A stretch of DNA of 64,000 nucleotides. It comes from CALODL01 sp942492115 (GTDB taxonomy: Bacteria > Planctomycetota > Phycisphaerae > UBA1845 > CAIVHJ01). The translations under genes and the position numbers were made by a program. Under the pieces are notes generated by a model. It was given only the letters and a program-made list of their open reading frames with translations. It ran no database searches and was not told where the DNA came from. Shown piece after piece: positions 54,412-63,555 of this stretch; the first letter of the stretch is position 1, and every line of letters begins with the position of its first letter. The stretch lies in assembly GCA_942492115.1 (NCBI GenBank), contig CALODL010000009.1, positions 62,001-126,000 on the forward strand, read 5' to 3'.

Positions 54412-56208
54412 ATGGATGGATCGACGACAACGGCGTGGCGCATTGCCAGGCCCTGGCCCGAACGGGAACGCAAAGCTCTCGAGTGGGGCGTGACGCCATT
54501 GATGGCTCAGATCCTGTACAACCGCAACATCACGGACGATACCGAGGTCAACTCGTTCCTCACCCCGCAGTTGAACAACCTGCACGATCCTTTGACGTTG
54601 CCCGGCGCCGAGGCCGCCGCCACGCACATTGCCCGCGCCGTTCGCGACAACCGGCGCATCGTGATCTATGGTGACTACGATGTGGATGGGATGACCGGCT
54701 CGGCCATTCTGTGGCACTTGCTGAGCCAGGCAGGCGCCAACGTCGACCTGTATGTCCCTCATCGAATCGAGGAGGGCTACGGCATCAACGAGGCCTCGCT
54801 GGACACACTGCATGCCGAGGGGGCCCAGCTCATCGTATCGGTCGACTGCGGCATCACGGCCATCGAGGCCGCCGCCCGCTCCGCCGAGCTGGGCATCGAC
54901 CTGATCATCACTGACCATCACACCCCCAAAGACGTCCTTCCCGAGTGTGCAGCCATCGTGCACCCCACCGCCCTCGGCCCGTCGCCCAATCCCGATTTGT
55001 GCGGCGCGGGCGTGGCCTTCAAACTCGCCTGGGTCGTTGCTCAAAAACTCACTGGAGCGGCCCGGGTGACCGATGAATTCAAGGCCTATCTGCTCGACGC
55101 CGTCGGCCTCGCCGCCCTGGGCACCATCGCCGACATCGTCCCGCTGACCGGCGAGAACCGCATCATCGCACACTATGGGCTGGCCGGACTGCCGCACTCG
55201 AAGATCTCCGGCATTCAGGCACTCATCGAATCGGCGGGTCTCCGTGGCGAAACCATCGATGCATACGCCGTAGGCTTCAAGCTTGCTCCACGACTCAACG
55301 CGGCCGGGCGACTCGGGCACGCACGGTTGGCCCTCGAGCTGCTCACCCGCGCCGACGAGCATCGCGGACACGAAATCGCTGCGTACCTCGAACAACAGAA
55401 CCGCGCGCGCCAGAGTGTCGAACGCCAACTCGTCAAACAGGCCAAGGAGATGGTCGAAGCCAACGACATGCACCTGGACAACGCCCGGGCCATCGTCCTG
55501 GCCGGCGAAGGCTGGCATGCAGGCGTCATTGGCATCGCTGCCTCGCGTCTGGTCGATACGTATCACCGTCCAGTCGTGCTCATCTCACTCGATGGTGGCG
55601 AGGGCCAGGGTAGCGGGCGCAGCATTGACCAGTTCCAATTGCATGACGCCCTGACACACTGCAGCGATCACCTGCTGACTTTCGGCGGACACGCCATGGC
55701 AGCAGGTGTACGCATCGCCGCCGACCAGGTCGATGCGTTCCGTGCCGCCATGATCGAATATGCCAACAATCGGCTGACCGCCGCCGACCTCGTACCGAGC
55801 ATCGATCTCGAAGCCGAAGTGGATCTCGCCGAACTCGAAGATGCCACGGTTCATCGTATCCTGCGGCTGGGTCCCTTCGGCTGCGCCAACCCGCGCCCCA
55901 GGCTGGCCTCGGGATGGCTCGATCTTGCCGGTGAACCGCGCCTCGTCGGCAAGAGCGGCGACCATCTGCAATTCGCATTGTCGAACGGCCGCATCATGCG
56001 CAAAGCCATTGGATTCGGTCTGGGCAAACACCTGCAGGCACTCCGTGACCACCGCGGTTGCCGCGTGGCGTTCGAGCCGATCCTCAACACGTTTCGCGGA
56101 CGAACATCGGTCGAGCTGCAGGTCGCGGACATCCGCTTCGACAACAAGCCGACCAGCACCGGCCAATCAGGGCCGCTTCCGGTGATGGAAAACGAACTGA
56201 AATTCTGA
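54412..56208 (+). CDS. recJ: Single-stranded-DNA-specific exonuclease RecJ
   Basis: 5'-3' exonuclease acting in recombination and mismatch repair, 598 aa. The DHH domain shows 'IVIYGDYDVDGMTGSAIL' near residues 83-100, 'IVSVDCGITAIEAA' and the signature 'IITDHHTPKD' near 164-173. The DHHA1 part holds 'GWHAGVIGIAASRLVD' and 'TFGGHAMAAGVRI'. It directly follows mutS with a 39-base gap, which fits a joint role in repair, as RecJ removes the mismatch-containing strand. Confidence 0.95.
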   Translation: MDGSTTTAWRIARPWPERERKALEWGVTPLMAQILYNRNITDDTEVNSFLTPQLNNLHDPLTLPGAEAAATHIARAVRDNRRIVIYGDYDVDGMTGSAILWHLLSQAGANVDLYVPHRIEEGYGINEASLDTLHAEGAQLIVSVDCGITAIEAAARSAELGIDLIITDHHTPKDVLPECAAIVHPTALGPSPNPDLCGAGVAFKLAWVVAQKLTGAARVTDEFKAYLLDAVGLAALGTIADIVPLTGENRIIAHYGLAGLPHSKISGIQALIESAGLRGETIDAYAVGFKLAPRLNAAGRLGHARLALELLTRADEHRGHEIAAYLEQQNRARQSVERQLVKQAKEMVEANDMHLDNARAIVLAGEGWHAGVIGIAASRLVDTYHRPVVLISLDGGEGQGSGRSIDQFQLHDALTHCSDHLLTFGGHAMAAGVRIAADQVDAFRAAMIEYANNRLTAADLVPSIDLEAEVDLAELEDATVHRILRLGPFGCANPRPRLASGWLDLAGEPRLVGKSGDHLQFALSNGRIMRKAIGFGLGKHLQALRDHRGCRVAFEPILNTFRGRTSVELQVADIRFDNKPTSTGQSGPLPVMENELKF

Positions 56209-56295
56209 ACGGCTGCCGGTCGCGACGTCAGGTACCACGACGATCAGCACCCGGAGAACACGGTCGGATGGCCTTGGGAGTCGGCCGCGTGACGC

Positions 56296-58146
56296 TCATT
56301 GCTCGGCGGGGCGCTCCCGCACGGGGGGGTTGGCCTCGGGATGGTATATCGTCATGCGCTGGTCCACATGCACGTTTCTCTGTGACGATTCAGTGCCGTC
56401 CGGCCAGCGAACGCGCAGGACGTCCACGATGTCGGCTTGGCCGAGACCAAAATGCGCCTCGTGCGGTCGTCCGGACAGATAACTGCCTCCAGCGATGAAC
56501 TCCCTCATGTAGGTCAGCCCGCCAACAGTGGCATAGACGCGCGACCCGATCGCATCAGTATTGACCGCTCCCCCGCCGACGAGGTCAACATCCAGCCAGT
56601 GATTGCTCGTCCCGCTGTCATTGTCCAGGAGCAGCGTGGGGCCTGCGACATTCGTAACGAGCAGATCCTGGTCCCCGTCGCGATCGTAGTCAAATGCGAT
56701 CGCAGCTCGTGAGTCCAAGGACACTTCGGCGCCGGTGTTCATTGCAGGATTGAATCGGCCATTCCCATTGTTGATGAACAGCACACTGGGAGTCCTGTAG
56801 ATGTGCGGACACCTGTGCTCTACGAATTCATCGAAACCGTTCACTGCGAAGATATCGAGCGCGCCATCGTTATCCACATCCACGAACTCAGTGCCCCAAC
56901 CCCATGCAGTATCCAGAACACCGTGCTCCAGCGCACCGTCAATGAAGACGTTCTCGCCCGTTTCTGCCAACTGGTTCACCTGCAGCGTGTTGTACTGCGT
57001 CCGCCCACATCGTTTGGCGGGATCGGTGATGTTCGTACTGTAAATATCAAGGTCCCCATCGTCGTCGAAATCCGCGATTGCCAGGCCCATGTCGTTTCCC
57101 GTATGTGTTGTTCCCGCTGCCGTTGTGTGGTCAGTGAAGAAACCGTTGTCGTTGCGGTAATAAAAGTCAGACGAGTGATCAACGGCCACGTAGAGATCAG
57201 GATCGCCATCGTTGTCAAAGTCTGCAAACACCGGTGTGAGGCAGTTGAGTGCCACGATGCCCAGCCCCACTTCGAGCGTGACATCGTCAAAGCGGAAGTC
57301 GCCCAGGTTTCGATACAGCCGGTTGTGTCCTTCGAGCGCACACTGCCCGGCAACAGCCTCTGCACACCACACAGTGACGAAGATGTCCAGCAAGCCATCG
57401 CGATCGTAGTCCGCCAGGGTCAAGCCGCCTTTGAACGCGCCCGTTGGTGCAAAGCCGGACCCCGCGGTGACGCTGGCAAAGGTGCCATCAGTGTTATTGC
57501 GATAGATCTCAGAAACTGGAAAGACTGCTGAGCTGTCGCTGTCATTGAGGACCAGCAGATCTTGCCAGCCATCGTTGTTCAGGTCAGCAAAGGTGGCCAC
57601 CCGCCCGAGGCCGCGGTTGACGACCCCAGCACGTTCTGTCACATCAGTAAAACGATGCGGCACGCGGTCGAGATCGTTCCTCAATAGAACGCTGTCAGAG
57701 CCCAGCTGCCCCAGGAGGTAGAGATCGAGATCGCCGTCCTGATCGACATCACCAACGGCAGCGCCATTGCCCATGTTCCGCTGCAGTAGTTCCAGCCTGC
57801 GCTGGATGCTGGTGCCCAAGTCGAGCGGCGTGAAGTCGAAAGTGTGGCCGTATGGATTTGAGTGAACTACGCCGAGAGCATTTGCGCGCTCAACAAAGTG
57901 AACAGCTAAGCTGACTTCAAGACCGCATGATTCGCACGTGCTATCGCCAGCGGGGCTGATCCCACTGAAATCACTGTCGGGGGTGCACGAGTTGGCCCCG
58001 AACATGACAAGCACGAGCGCGATTCGATACGTAAGACACACCTGGGACCCTGCGTTCGCTTTGTTAGCGCATTTGTTTTCCGAACCCTTGTTATCTATCA
58101 ATTCACGAGCTCCCGTGTGGACACGTTTGATGACGGTACTCTTCAT
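56296..58146 (-). CDS. FG-GAP/VCBS repeat lipoprotein with UnbV (ASPIC) domain
   Basis: A 616-residue secreted protein. A hydrophobic segment around residues 40-53 ends in 'FGANSC', a likely lipobox. Residues 105-480 hold about six FG-GAP/VCBS repeats with calcium-binding D-x-D-x-D-G-D-x-D motifs ('GDVDQDGDLDLYLLG', 'ADLNNDGWQDLLVL', 'VDVDNDGALDIFAVNG'). The C-terminal ASPIC/UnbV domain shows 'VLRVRWPDGTESSQRNVHVDQRM'. Such proteins form beta-propellers on the surface and are common in planctomycetes. The start at 58146 lacks a good ribosome binding site, and a later start is possible. The gene converges with recJ. Confidence 0.85.
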   Translation of the reverse strand: MKSTVIKRVHTGARELIDNKGSENKCANKANAGSQVCLTYRIALVLVMFGANSCTPDSDFSGISPAGDSTCESCGLEVSLAVHFVERANALGVVHSNPYGHTFDFTPLDLGTSIQRRLELLQRNMGNGAAVGDVDQDGDLDLYLLGQLGSDSVLLRNDLDRVPHRFTDVTERAGVVNRGLGRVATFADLNNDGWQDLLVLNDSDSSAVFPVSEIYRNNTDGTFASVTAGSGFAPTGAFKGGLTLADYDRDGLLDIFVTVWCAEAVAGQCALEGHNRLYRNLGDFRFDDVTLEVGLGIVALNCLTPVFADFDNDGDPDLYVAVDHSSDFYYRNDNGFFTDHTTAAGTTHTGNDMGLAIADFDDDGDLDIYSTNITDPAKRCGRTQYNTLQVNQLAETGENVFIDGALEHGVLDTAWGWGTEFVDVDNDGALDIFAVNGFDEFVEHRCPHIYRTPSVLFINNGNGRFNPAMNTGAEVSLDSRAAIAFDYDRDGDQDLLVTNVAGPTLLLDNDSGTSNHWLDVDLVGGGAVNTDAIGSRVYATVGGLTYMREFIAGGSYLSGRPHEAHFGLGQADIVDVLRVRWPDGTESSQRNVHVDQRMTIYHPEANPPVRERPAEQ

Positions 58147-58669
58147 CTCAGGACCGTGATCCTAGTTCGGTCATGTGGCCGCCTGACGGTCAAGGCAAAG
58201 TGCACGACCTGTTTGTCTGCTGGATTTTACTTGAAGATACTGCACTCCCTCAACACAGGCTATCGAACGCGCCGCAAGCCACCGCCCAGGGACAACAATC
58301 CAGCCGCAAGCTGAGGGGCCCGGTTCTCGCGTGTGGGCCACGACCTGCACACCGAAACTGCTTGCGTGGAGATCAGGTTCAACGGCCGCGACGGGCTTGG
58401 GAAATGCGCGGGTCGCGGGTCTTCGAACATAGCGTTCCGAGCCCTCGCACAGCGAGGCGAGGATGGTTGGGGTGGGCGCTTGAAAAAGAGCCGTACACTC
58501 GCGCTGAATCCGGGTGGGGAGTTCTCTCAATGAAATAATTCATTCGGCAATCCCGCCGGAAGGCCACAGTGCTCCACAGCGGCGGAGACAGCGGTTGCGC
58601 AGCCTCGAGAGACGAAAGTGTGATCGGGGCGGGGTCGGATCGCCGCCCCATCTTCGACGAATAGATTAA

Positions 58670-58688
58670 TCGGCGAGCACACTCCGCG
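58670..58688. repeat. 19-base dispersed repeat, copy 2
   Basis: Identical to 46624-46642 over 19 bases, and like it followed by a CCTGGA-A/G-GC box about 23 bases on. It lies about 120 bases left of the tRNA-Leu fragment. The two copies lie 12 kb apart in non-coding DNA. Confidence 0.6.
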
Positions 58689-58806
58689 TTCCGCCCGGAG
58701 GAGTACTGTGGCCTGGAGGCGCGCATCAAGCCGCGGTCATGCTCAGGTCTATTGGCCTGGTTGGGGAAGGGAAGGGCATCCAAACAGATGATGCGCTCGT
58801 CAGGAT

Positions 58807-58860
58807 TGCCGGAGGAGGGACTCGAACCCTCACTCCCTTGCGAGAACGGGATTTTGAATC
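58807..58860 (-). tRNA. 3' half of tRNA-Leu(CAA), probable attachment site
   Basis: Read on the minus strand, the segment contains an anticodon loop TTCAAAA with anticodon CAA (Leu), the 3' side of the anticodon stem (TCCCG), a long variable arm as in class II tRNAs, a T arm GAGGG-TTCGAGT-CCCTC (58815-58831), the 3' acceptor strand CTCCGGC and discriminator A (58807). No CCA is encoded. The 5' half is absent: sequence right of 58860 has neither the matching acceptor strand GCCGGAG nor a D arm, and it cannot pair with the anticodon stem. Integrases often break tRNA genes at the anticodon loop, and the segment is the copy left at the far side of an integrated element. The intact gene should lie to the right, outside the window. 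Confidence 0.85.
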
Positions 58861-58882
58861 GGCCAAGGCGTTTGTGAATGAT

Positions 58883-58952
58883 CGTGAATGAACGTGACTA
58901 ACCTGGTGTGGTAGTGGTTCTTGGGCGCATCTTTTCGTGATTGAACGTGACT
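58883..58952. repeat. Direct repeat pair next to the tRNA fragment
   Basis: A 17-base sequence occurs at 58883-58899 and again at 58936-58952 with one mismatch (CGTGAATGAACGTGACT and CGTGATTGAACGTGACT), 53 bases apart in the same orientation. A partial third copy (TGTGAATGATCGTGAA) overlaps the first at about 58874. They lie 23-92 bases from the tRNA fragment on the inferred element side, where arm-type integrase binding sites are expected. Confidence 0.55.
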
Positions 58953-59551
58953 GATCAAAACTGATTAAACACCATCTAGAACCATGCGCGCTGCCGCATC
59001 AGTGCCCAATTCTGTGCCCACCTGTTTTCTGCTTTCCTTCGAGCACAGCGCGCATCCCCAGGGCCTCAATCCACAAAACGCATAGCGCGCGCTTCTGAAG
59101 CGCTTTCTCGGGCCCAATGCGGTTTCCCCCTACCCAGAAGGTGATCGGCGCGCACAGAGCCTCTGAGCGCCCCTGACGGGGATCCTGTGGCGCCTCGGAT
59201 CCGGCCGCCCACCCATCAATCTACACCGCGCACCGTTCACGTGCTGATCAACTCATGATGACCGGATGATTGTCTGTCCAAGTCAGCGTGCACAGCCCAG
59301 AGTACACGTGATTGGCGCATCGTTGGCTGCGTGTTGTGGGCGCAAGAGTCCAGAAGGCCACAGGCCCAAATCCGAATCACCCCTCGATGACTTGTCACCC
59401 GTAGTGCGAAGGCCACAGCCCTGAAGAATTCGTCCCTCAAGAAACCCGGCCGGCTGGCAAGCGTGCAAGATAGTCGAGAAAGAAACGACCGGGAGCCCGC
59501 CAACATAGATGCCACGGGGAGCCAGAGCGAGCATGATAAGGAGAAGGACAC
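58953..59551. other. Gene-free interval at the inferred island edge
   Basis: About 600 bases without a convincing gene. The minus strand is open in two frames near 58960-59110, ending at stops near 58971 and 59005, but neither shows a recognisable integrase motif. The adjacent stretch 58147-58806 is likewise gene-free except for the dispersed repeat; its open frames are GC-rich shadows without ribosome binding sites. Confidence 0.5.
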
Positions 59552-60097
59552 GTGTATCTCAATAGAACGCGGCGGGCGGGCATCACGGTAGTAGCATTTC
59601 TAATGGGCTGCTCTGGCCGTGCTCTGGCCTGTACATGTGCGCCGCCCCCTCCAGCAGAACAGTGGCTGGCAGAGATGGACGCAGTCTTCTGGGGCGAGTT
59701 CATCGATCAGGACCCCGAGTGCGAATCTGAGGCTGACCGAAATGTAGTCTTTCGCGTTCTCGTTAGTTGGAAGGGTGTTACCGATGCTGAGGTCAGCCTA
59801 GTCACGATCCCATGTGGCAACATATCCTCATGTGGGTTCTTCGGAGACATCGGGGAACACGTACTCGTTCTTGCTACTCGGGATGGCAGCGATTTGCGTC
59901 TCAGCGGCTGCTCGAAGATTAGTGGACCAGAGGCAGGAGATTATGCTGCGGATCTGGACAGGCTCACGAATAGGATATTGAACATAGACCCGCAATCAGT
60001 ACCGCCGCCTCCACGCAGTTGTGGACTGGGAGTGTTACAGTTCAGCCTTGTCGGCCTCTTCGGCTTACTGATGCTACAGAAGAGTCGCAGACCATAA
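59552..60097 (+). CDS. Secreted cysteine-containing protein, possibly TIMP/NTR-like, with C-terminal membrane segment
   Basis: A 181-residue exported protein. The signal peptide (residues 1-26) ends just before 'CTCAPPPPAEQW', an N-terminal C-x-C followed by A-P-P, the same layout as the start of mature tissue inhibitors of metalloproteases (netrin-like fold). Further cysteines occur in 'DPECESEAD', 'TIPCGNISSCGFFGD' and 'LSGCSKISG'. A hydrophobic helix and basic end ('FSLVGLFGLLMLQKSRRP') form a C-terminal anchor or sorting tail. The GTG at 59552 is preceded by AAGGAG. The relation to TIMPs is a pattern resemblance only. Confidence 0.65.
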   Translation: MYLNRTRRAGITVVAFLMGCSGRALACTCAPPPPAEQWLAEMDAVFWGEFIDQDPECESEADRNVVFRVLVSWKGVTDAEVSLVTIPCGNISSCGFFGDIGEHVLVLATRDGSDLRLSGCSKISGPEAGDYAADLDRLTNRILNIDPQSVPPPPRSCGLGVLQFSLVGLFGLLMLQKSRRP

Positions 60098-60328
60098 GGC
60101 CATTCGACATGCGCAATTCTGAGGGGACGTGACATGTAGCGGGCGCCCTCTTGGCGTACGAGGGGAACTGAAGGATGTGCGCCGGATCGATCCGTGTTCT
60201 GCCATGGTGACCCCAGAAGCACCCCGCGATGCCTTCGTGTCGTGAGTGCAAACCCCACAGCCCCAAAGAATCCGTTCACCCAAAATCGGCAGCCCTTCCG
60301 CGTCCGATCTGAGCACCCCAGGCACAGG

Positions 60329-60544
60329 TCATTGGGAGTCTGACAGGAGCCCTTCCCAAATGGCCGTCGTCAATTCTTCGAGGGTTGAGGTGTGGAGGGC
60401 GTGCCCAAATTGGGTGTGGTAGGACTCGGCGATCGATTGGGCGCTTTCCTCGGCGAACTCAATGAGCGCGTCCTGGTGTGTTTCAATGGTGCATCTGTTC
60501 AAGTGATCTCCTTCCGACATCCGGGTTGGTTCGGTCGGGTTCAT
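60329..60544 (-). CDS. Small hypothetical protein
   Basis: A 71-residue acidic, mostly helical protein ('DALIEFAEESAQSIAESYHTQFGHAL') starting at 60544 or at the internal ATG 60520. The ribosome binding site is not clear (GGGAGG lies 14 bases upstream). There is no recognised domain. It is a plausible but unproven gene; the compact acid-rich composition differs from the shadow frames around it. Confidence 0.4.
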   Translation of the reverse strand: MNPTEPTRMSEGDHLNRCTIETHQDALIEFAEESAQSIAESYHTQFGHALHTSTLEELTTAIWEGLLSDSQ

Positions 60545-60857
60545 CGTAGGACACGGCGCCTCCCGGCTCAACTGTGATGTCCGTAGCCTTGCAAACTGAT
60601 GCACTACAAGCCAGCAAACCCGCCTGTTACCCCGTTTGGATTGCAACGAACCGACTAGAAACCTGCCTCGGTTTAGTTGGCAGCGCTGCGCTTGGTACCC
60701 CGCACTCTGAGGAACAGTTAGGCTGCCGAATCACCCTCGGCCATTTATGGCTGTTGGGTGGCTTACGACCCCAAAGAACTGGATTTGACTGGGAAGACTG
60801 GCTACTGATGTACAAAACGAAGCGCCCGAACACAGGCTCAGCCTGGTCGTGGCATAT

Positions 60858-61172
60858 TCACTTCTTACTGGGACGAATCTTAAGAATGTTCATCGCAAGT
60901 ACAACCGCGACGCCTAGGAAGACTACTGCGGGGCCTCCCGTAGCAACTGTCAACCTGAATTCCCACACGACGCGCTCTTCTCCTTGATGAAGAATGAGAG
61001 TCAAAAGCGCGGCCACAATCAGAACAAGAACAATTATCCAGGCGGGGATCGATAGTCGCTGATAGGCTGCAAACAAAGCATCTCGGTCTTGGGGCGTCAT
61101 ATTCTTTGGGTAGATGAGAGAACCGAATCCTTCGAGTTTCTTAAATTCATCTTCTTTCTTGAATTCGTCCAC
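60858..61172 (-). CDS. Small membrane protein downstream of the cysteine-peptidase-like gene
   Basis: A 104-residue protein with a charged N-terminus ('MDEFKKEDEFKKLEGFG') and two membrane helices (about residues 43-62 and 76-96). The GTG at 61172 has GGAG 9 bases upstream. It starts 23 bases after the stop codon of the 583-residue gene, so the two are probably one transcript. No family is recognised. Lower G+C than the core genome matches the surrounding stretch. Confidence 0.6.
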   Translation of the reverse strand: MDEFKKEDEFKKLEGFGSLIYPKNMTPQDRDALFAAYQRLSIPAWIIVLVLIVAALLTLILHQGEERVVWEFRLTVATGGPAVVFLGVAVVLAMNILKIRPSKK

Positions 61173-61195
61173 TATTGCACTCCAATACCAGACTC

Positions 61196-62947
61196 TTAAG
61201 AATCGCCAGAATACTTCTTGCAGTCAATCCACGTGATCGGACAATAGTTCGCCTCTGCAACCGTCGTGGTCTTATGACGGCGGTAGTCTTTCATGTCCCG
61301 ATTAACTCGCCGCACCAATTGATGCCGATCGTGGAACGGAGCTGTTGCATCATAAATGAATTCGCCATCAATGTATTTAATATCCAGATCTTTCTTCGGT
61401 GCAATCGCGTACTCGCACACCCAAATAAATTCTGGCAAATGCAATTGAGCATACACTGCCAATAACTCAGGTGGATAAACGCGATCCACTAGCGATCTTT
61501 TGAATGAGTCACCTTTCATAAGCAGCGATCGCCATACAAACACACGATCGGCTTTCTCAATTGTCTTCGGATTATCGACAGTTTCTTCGACGCAGCCAAT
61601 CGCATTCACGATACATGATTGCACAGGATGACGAACATTTGACGGCACCGGCACAATCAGGGCACAGAACTCGCTTTCGTCCAGAGGAACCTTGGCTGCA
61701 GGTCTCGTGCCGCCATGGACTGTAGGCCCCTTCGGCGTCTTTGGTTTCCGTTGCTTCCTAGGCACGACGAGTCGATTGTACGGACCATACCTGTCGTCAT
61801 GTGCATAGAACACTTCAACACTGTTGCTGATCAAGTAGTGCTTACATTTCGTTGCCACCTCGGGGGCCAGTGCGGTTACATCTACGAACGCTGGCGTATC
61901 CGGCTTGCTGTATCCTACTGCTGCCACTACGTGCCCCGCCCCAGCCTCCTCATGCCTCACACACACAAGCACCGGATAACTGGACTGCAGGTATGTCACC
62001 ATCAGAAAGCGAAGCCGTTCGGCCTGCGTTGACACGTCTGATGTGTCTGCAAGCACAATGCGCGGATGCCACCCAGTCTTCATGATGGCAGTTCTTATGC
62101 CATTGATATTCAGTGCCTCATCACCCGACACCGGATCATAAACCTTGCTTATGTCCCCCTCGGCATGAATCACGTTAAATGCATCATATGTAAGCTTGGT
62201 ATAGGGCAGCCTACTGCCAGCCTCTATCCTCCTCGTGGCGACCCAAAGGGACGCGGTCGCACATGCGCCGAGATGAGGATCCTGTTGTATGAACTCCGGG
62301 GCCGATAGGCTAATACGAGCATTCAGTATCTGGATTTCATGTTGCTGTTTAACGCTCAGGACTGGAATGCATCCAACTTCTTCTGAACGCTTGCAGTCGT
62401 CCCCGTTCCGGACCTCTTCGTCGAATGAGATTGCTGTCCTACTTAATACGAAATGACGGGTTGGCCGCAGTATTGCATAACCTGAATACCCTACACTGGG
62501 AAGCTGTTTCTTTACGCCATCCCAATCAAGTCCTTGTAGCAGCAAGTCACGGAGAACCGCATGGTGTTCGTCATCTATGCCTGAAAAAAAATGCAATCTT
62601 GCACAGCTCGCACCGTAGTGACGAAAGCATTTGACATAGAAACCAGCGTGACTGTCCCAGAACTCAAGATCCAAGTAAGGGTCTTCTATAAGCGCGACCG
62701 CACCCCACCTCTTCTCGGCGATCTTCAGCACACTAATAATGGGACGAGGGTTGAAGTTGTCGGAGAGAATCTCATCAAGCAAATTTGCTGACCTATCCTC
62801 GCCGAAATTCTCGCGTATCTTGATGATTTCCTCTTTGGAGATGCGCCCAGTTGAATCAGACCATGCGCCGATCACCGCTCGAATCACTTCACGGCTTAGG
62901 ATTCGTAGTTCAATCGTGTGATGTGGGGTAGGGCCTTGGTGTCGCAC
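61196..62947 (-). CDS. Large hypothetical protein with a possible papain/C39-like cysteine peptidase core
   Basis: A 583-residue protein that I do not recognise. Its central part looks like a cysteine peptidase: 'QQDPHLGACATASLWVATRR' gives a possible oxyanion-hole Gln and catalytic Cys (C229), 'AGAGHVVAAVGYSKP' a His (H339), and 'TPAFVDVTAL' an Asp (D356), in the order and spacing of papain/C39-like folds. The first 200 residues are globular without known motifs, and the last 150 contain more cysteines and 'FIWVCEYAIAPKKDL'. There is no signal peptide, so it acts in the cytoplasm. The GTG at 62947 opens the frame; GGAG lies 12 bases upstream. Reduced G+C and position in the inferred island suggest that it was acquired by transfer. 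Confidence 0.6.
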   Translation of the reverse strand: MRHQGPTPHHTIELRILSREVIRAVIGAWSDSTGRISKEEIIKIRENFGEDRSANLLDEILSDNFNPRPIISVLKIAEKRWGAVALIEDPYLDLEFWDSHAGFYVKCFRHYGASCARLHFFSGIDDEHHAVLRDLLLQGLDWDGVKKQLPSVGYSGYAILRPTRHFVLSRTAISFDEEVRNGDDCKRSEEVGCIPVLSVKQQHEIQILNARISLSAPEFIQQDPHLGACATASLWVATRRIEAGSRLPYTKLTYDAFNVIHAEGDISKVYDPVSGDEALNINGIRTAIMKTGWHPRIVLADTSDVSTQAERLRFLMVTYLQSSYPVLVCVRHEEAGAGHVVAAVGYSKPDTPAFVDVTALAPEVATKCKHYLISNSVEVFYAHDDRYGPYNRLVVPRKQRKPKTPKGPTVHGGTRPAAKVPLDESEFCALIVPVPSNVRHPVQSCIVNAIGCVEETVDNPKTIEKADRVFVWRSLLMKGDSFKRSLVDRVYPPELLAVYAQLHLPEFIWVCEYAIAPKKDLDIKYIDGEFIYDATAPFHDRHQLVRRVNRDMKDYRRHKTTTVAEANYCPITWIDCKKYSGDS

Positions 62948-63041
62948 CTGCCAAAGGTTCTCCTACGTGGTACTCATGATAAGTACCTTGGGCAGGGCAG
63001 TATATGCCATACGACATGGGGGGGAAAGAACTGGGGAGACT

Positions 63042-63239
63042 TTAGCCCTTGAAGCGCTGAGCCTGCAGTCGGATCTCTGCGGCTCGCTGCCTCTCAAGGT
63101 GTTCTTCGAAGAACTGTTGCTTCAGATATTCGTCGTATGAAGAACCGTCAGCCTCCGCAAGACAAGTTGCAGAACTGGCGGACCGCATTAGGCGGTCGTT
63201 CTCAAGTGCCACATTGTTCTGCGATTCGGTGCTCTTCAT
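63042..63239 (-). CDS. Small hypothetical protein
   Basis: A 65-residue soluble protein rich in Glu, Gln, Ser and Arg, with a predicted C-terminal helix ('YDEYLKQQFFEEHLERQRAAEIRLQAQRF'-type). AAAAGGGGAT precedes the ATG at a suitable distance. It lies upstream of the large cysteine-peptidase-like gene on the same strand, 94 bases away. No family is recognised. Confidence 0.5.
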   Translation of the reverse strand: MKSTESQNNVALENDRLMRSASSATCLAEADGSSYDEYLKQQFFEEHLERQRAAEIRLQAQRFKG

Positions 63240-63555
63240 ACAGATCCCCTTTTGGGGGCAATATTATAGTGACTTCGCAGGCCTAGATCAAGCTTAGACT
63301 CAAGCCCGAAGCCCGGTTGCACATGATCCTATATAAGTATATCGGCAGACACAACACGATGGGTAGCATAAAATAGACGCTGTTTATAAACCCATCTTAA
63401 TCCCCACTGGGGCAAGCCTGATCTTTATCGCGCAAACAATTAACGCCTTGCCACACAAGAACTTATCGCAGATTGACACTAATGTGGCTTGTTGGACGCG
63501 CAAGGCCCGCCCGCCGTGGAGGCTTACCGCCACCTCATGACTCCCCGACGCGATG
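63240..63555. other. A+T-richer gene-free interval
   Basis: About 315 bases between two minus-strand genes. It contains the A+T-rich stretch CCTATATAAGTATATCGG near 63329-63346, which could contain a promoter for the small downstream gene, and is otherwise featureless. No open frame in it has a family resemblance. Confidence 0.4.

Noticed and set aside
58960..59110. Minus-strand open stretches beside the tRNA fragment that might be the tail of an integrase.
   Set aside because: Two different frames are open, both are short, and neither contains the R-x-x-H or Y motifs expected near the end of a tyrosine recombinase.
60574..60987. 137-residue plus-strand open frame in the island.
   Set aside because: It overlaps the two-helix membrane protein gene, which has a better ribosome binding site and typical membrane segments. 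Composition is not protein-like.
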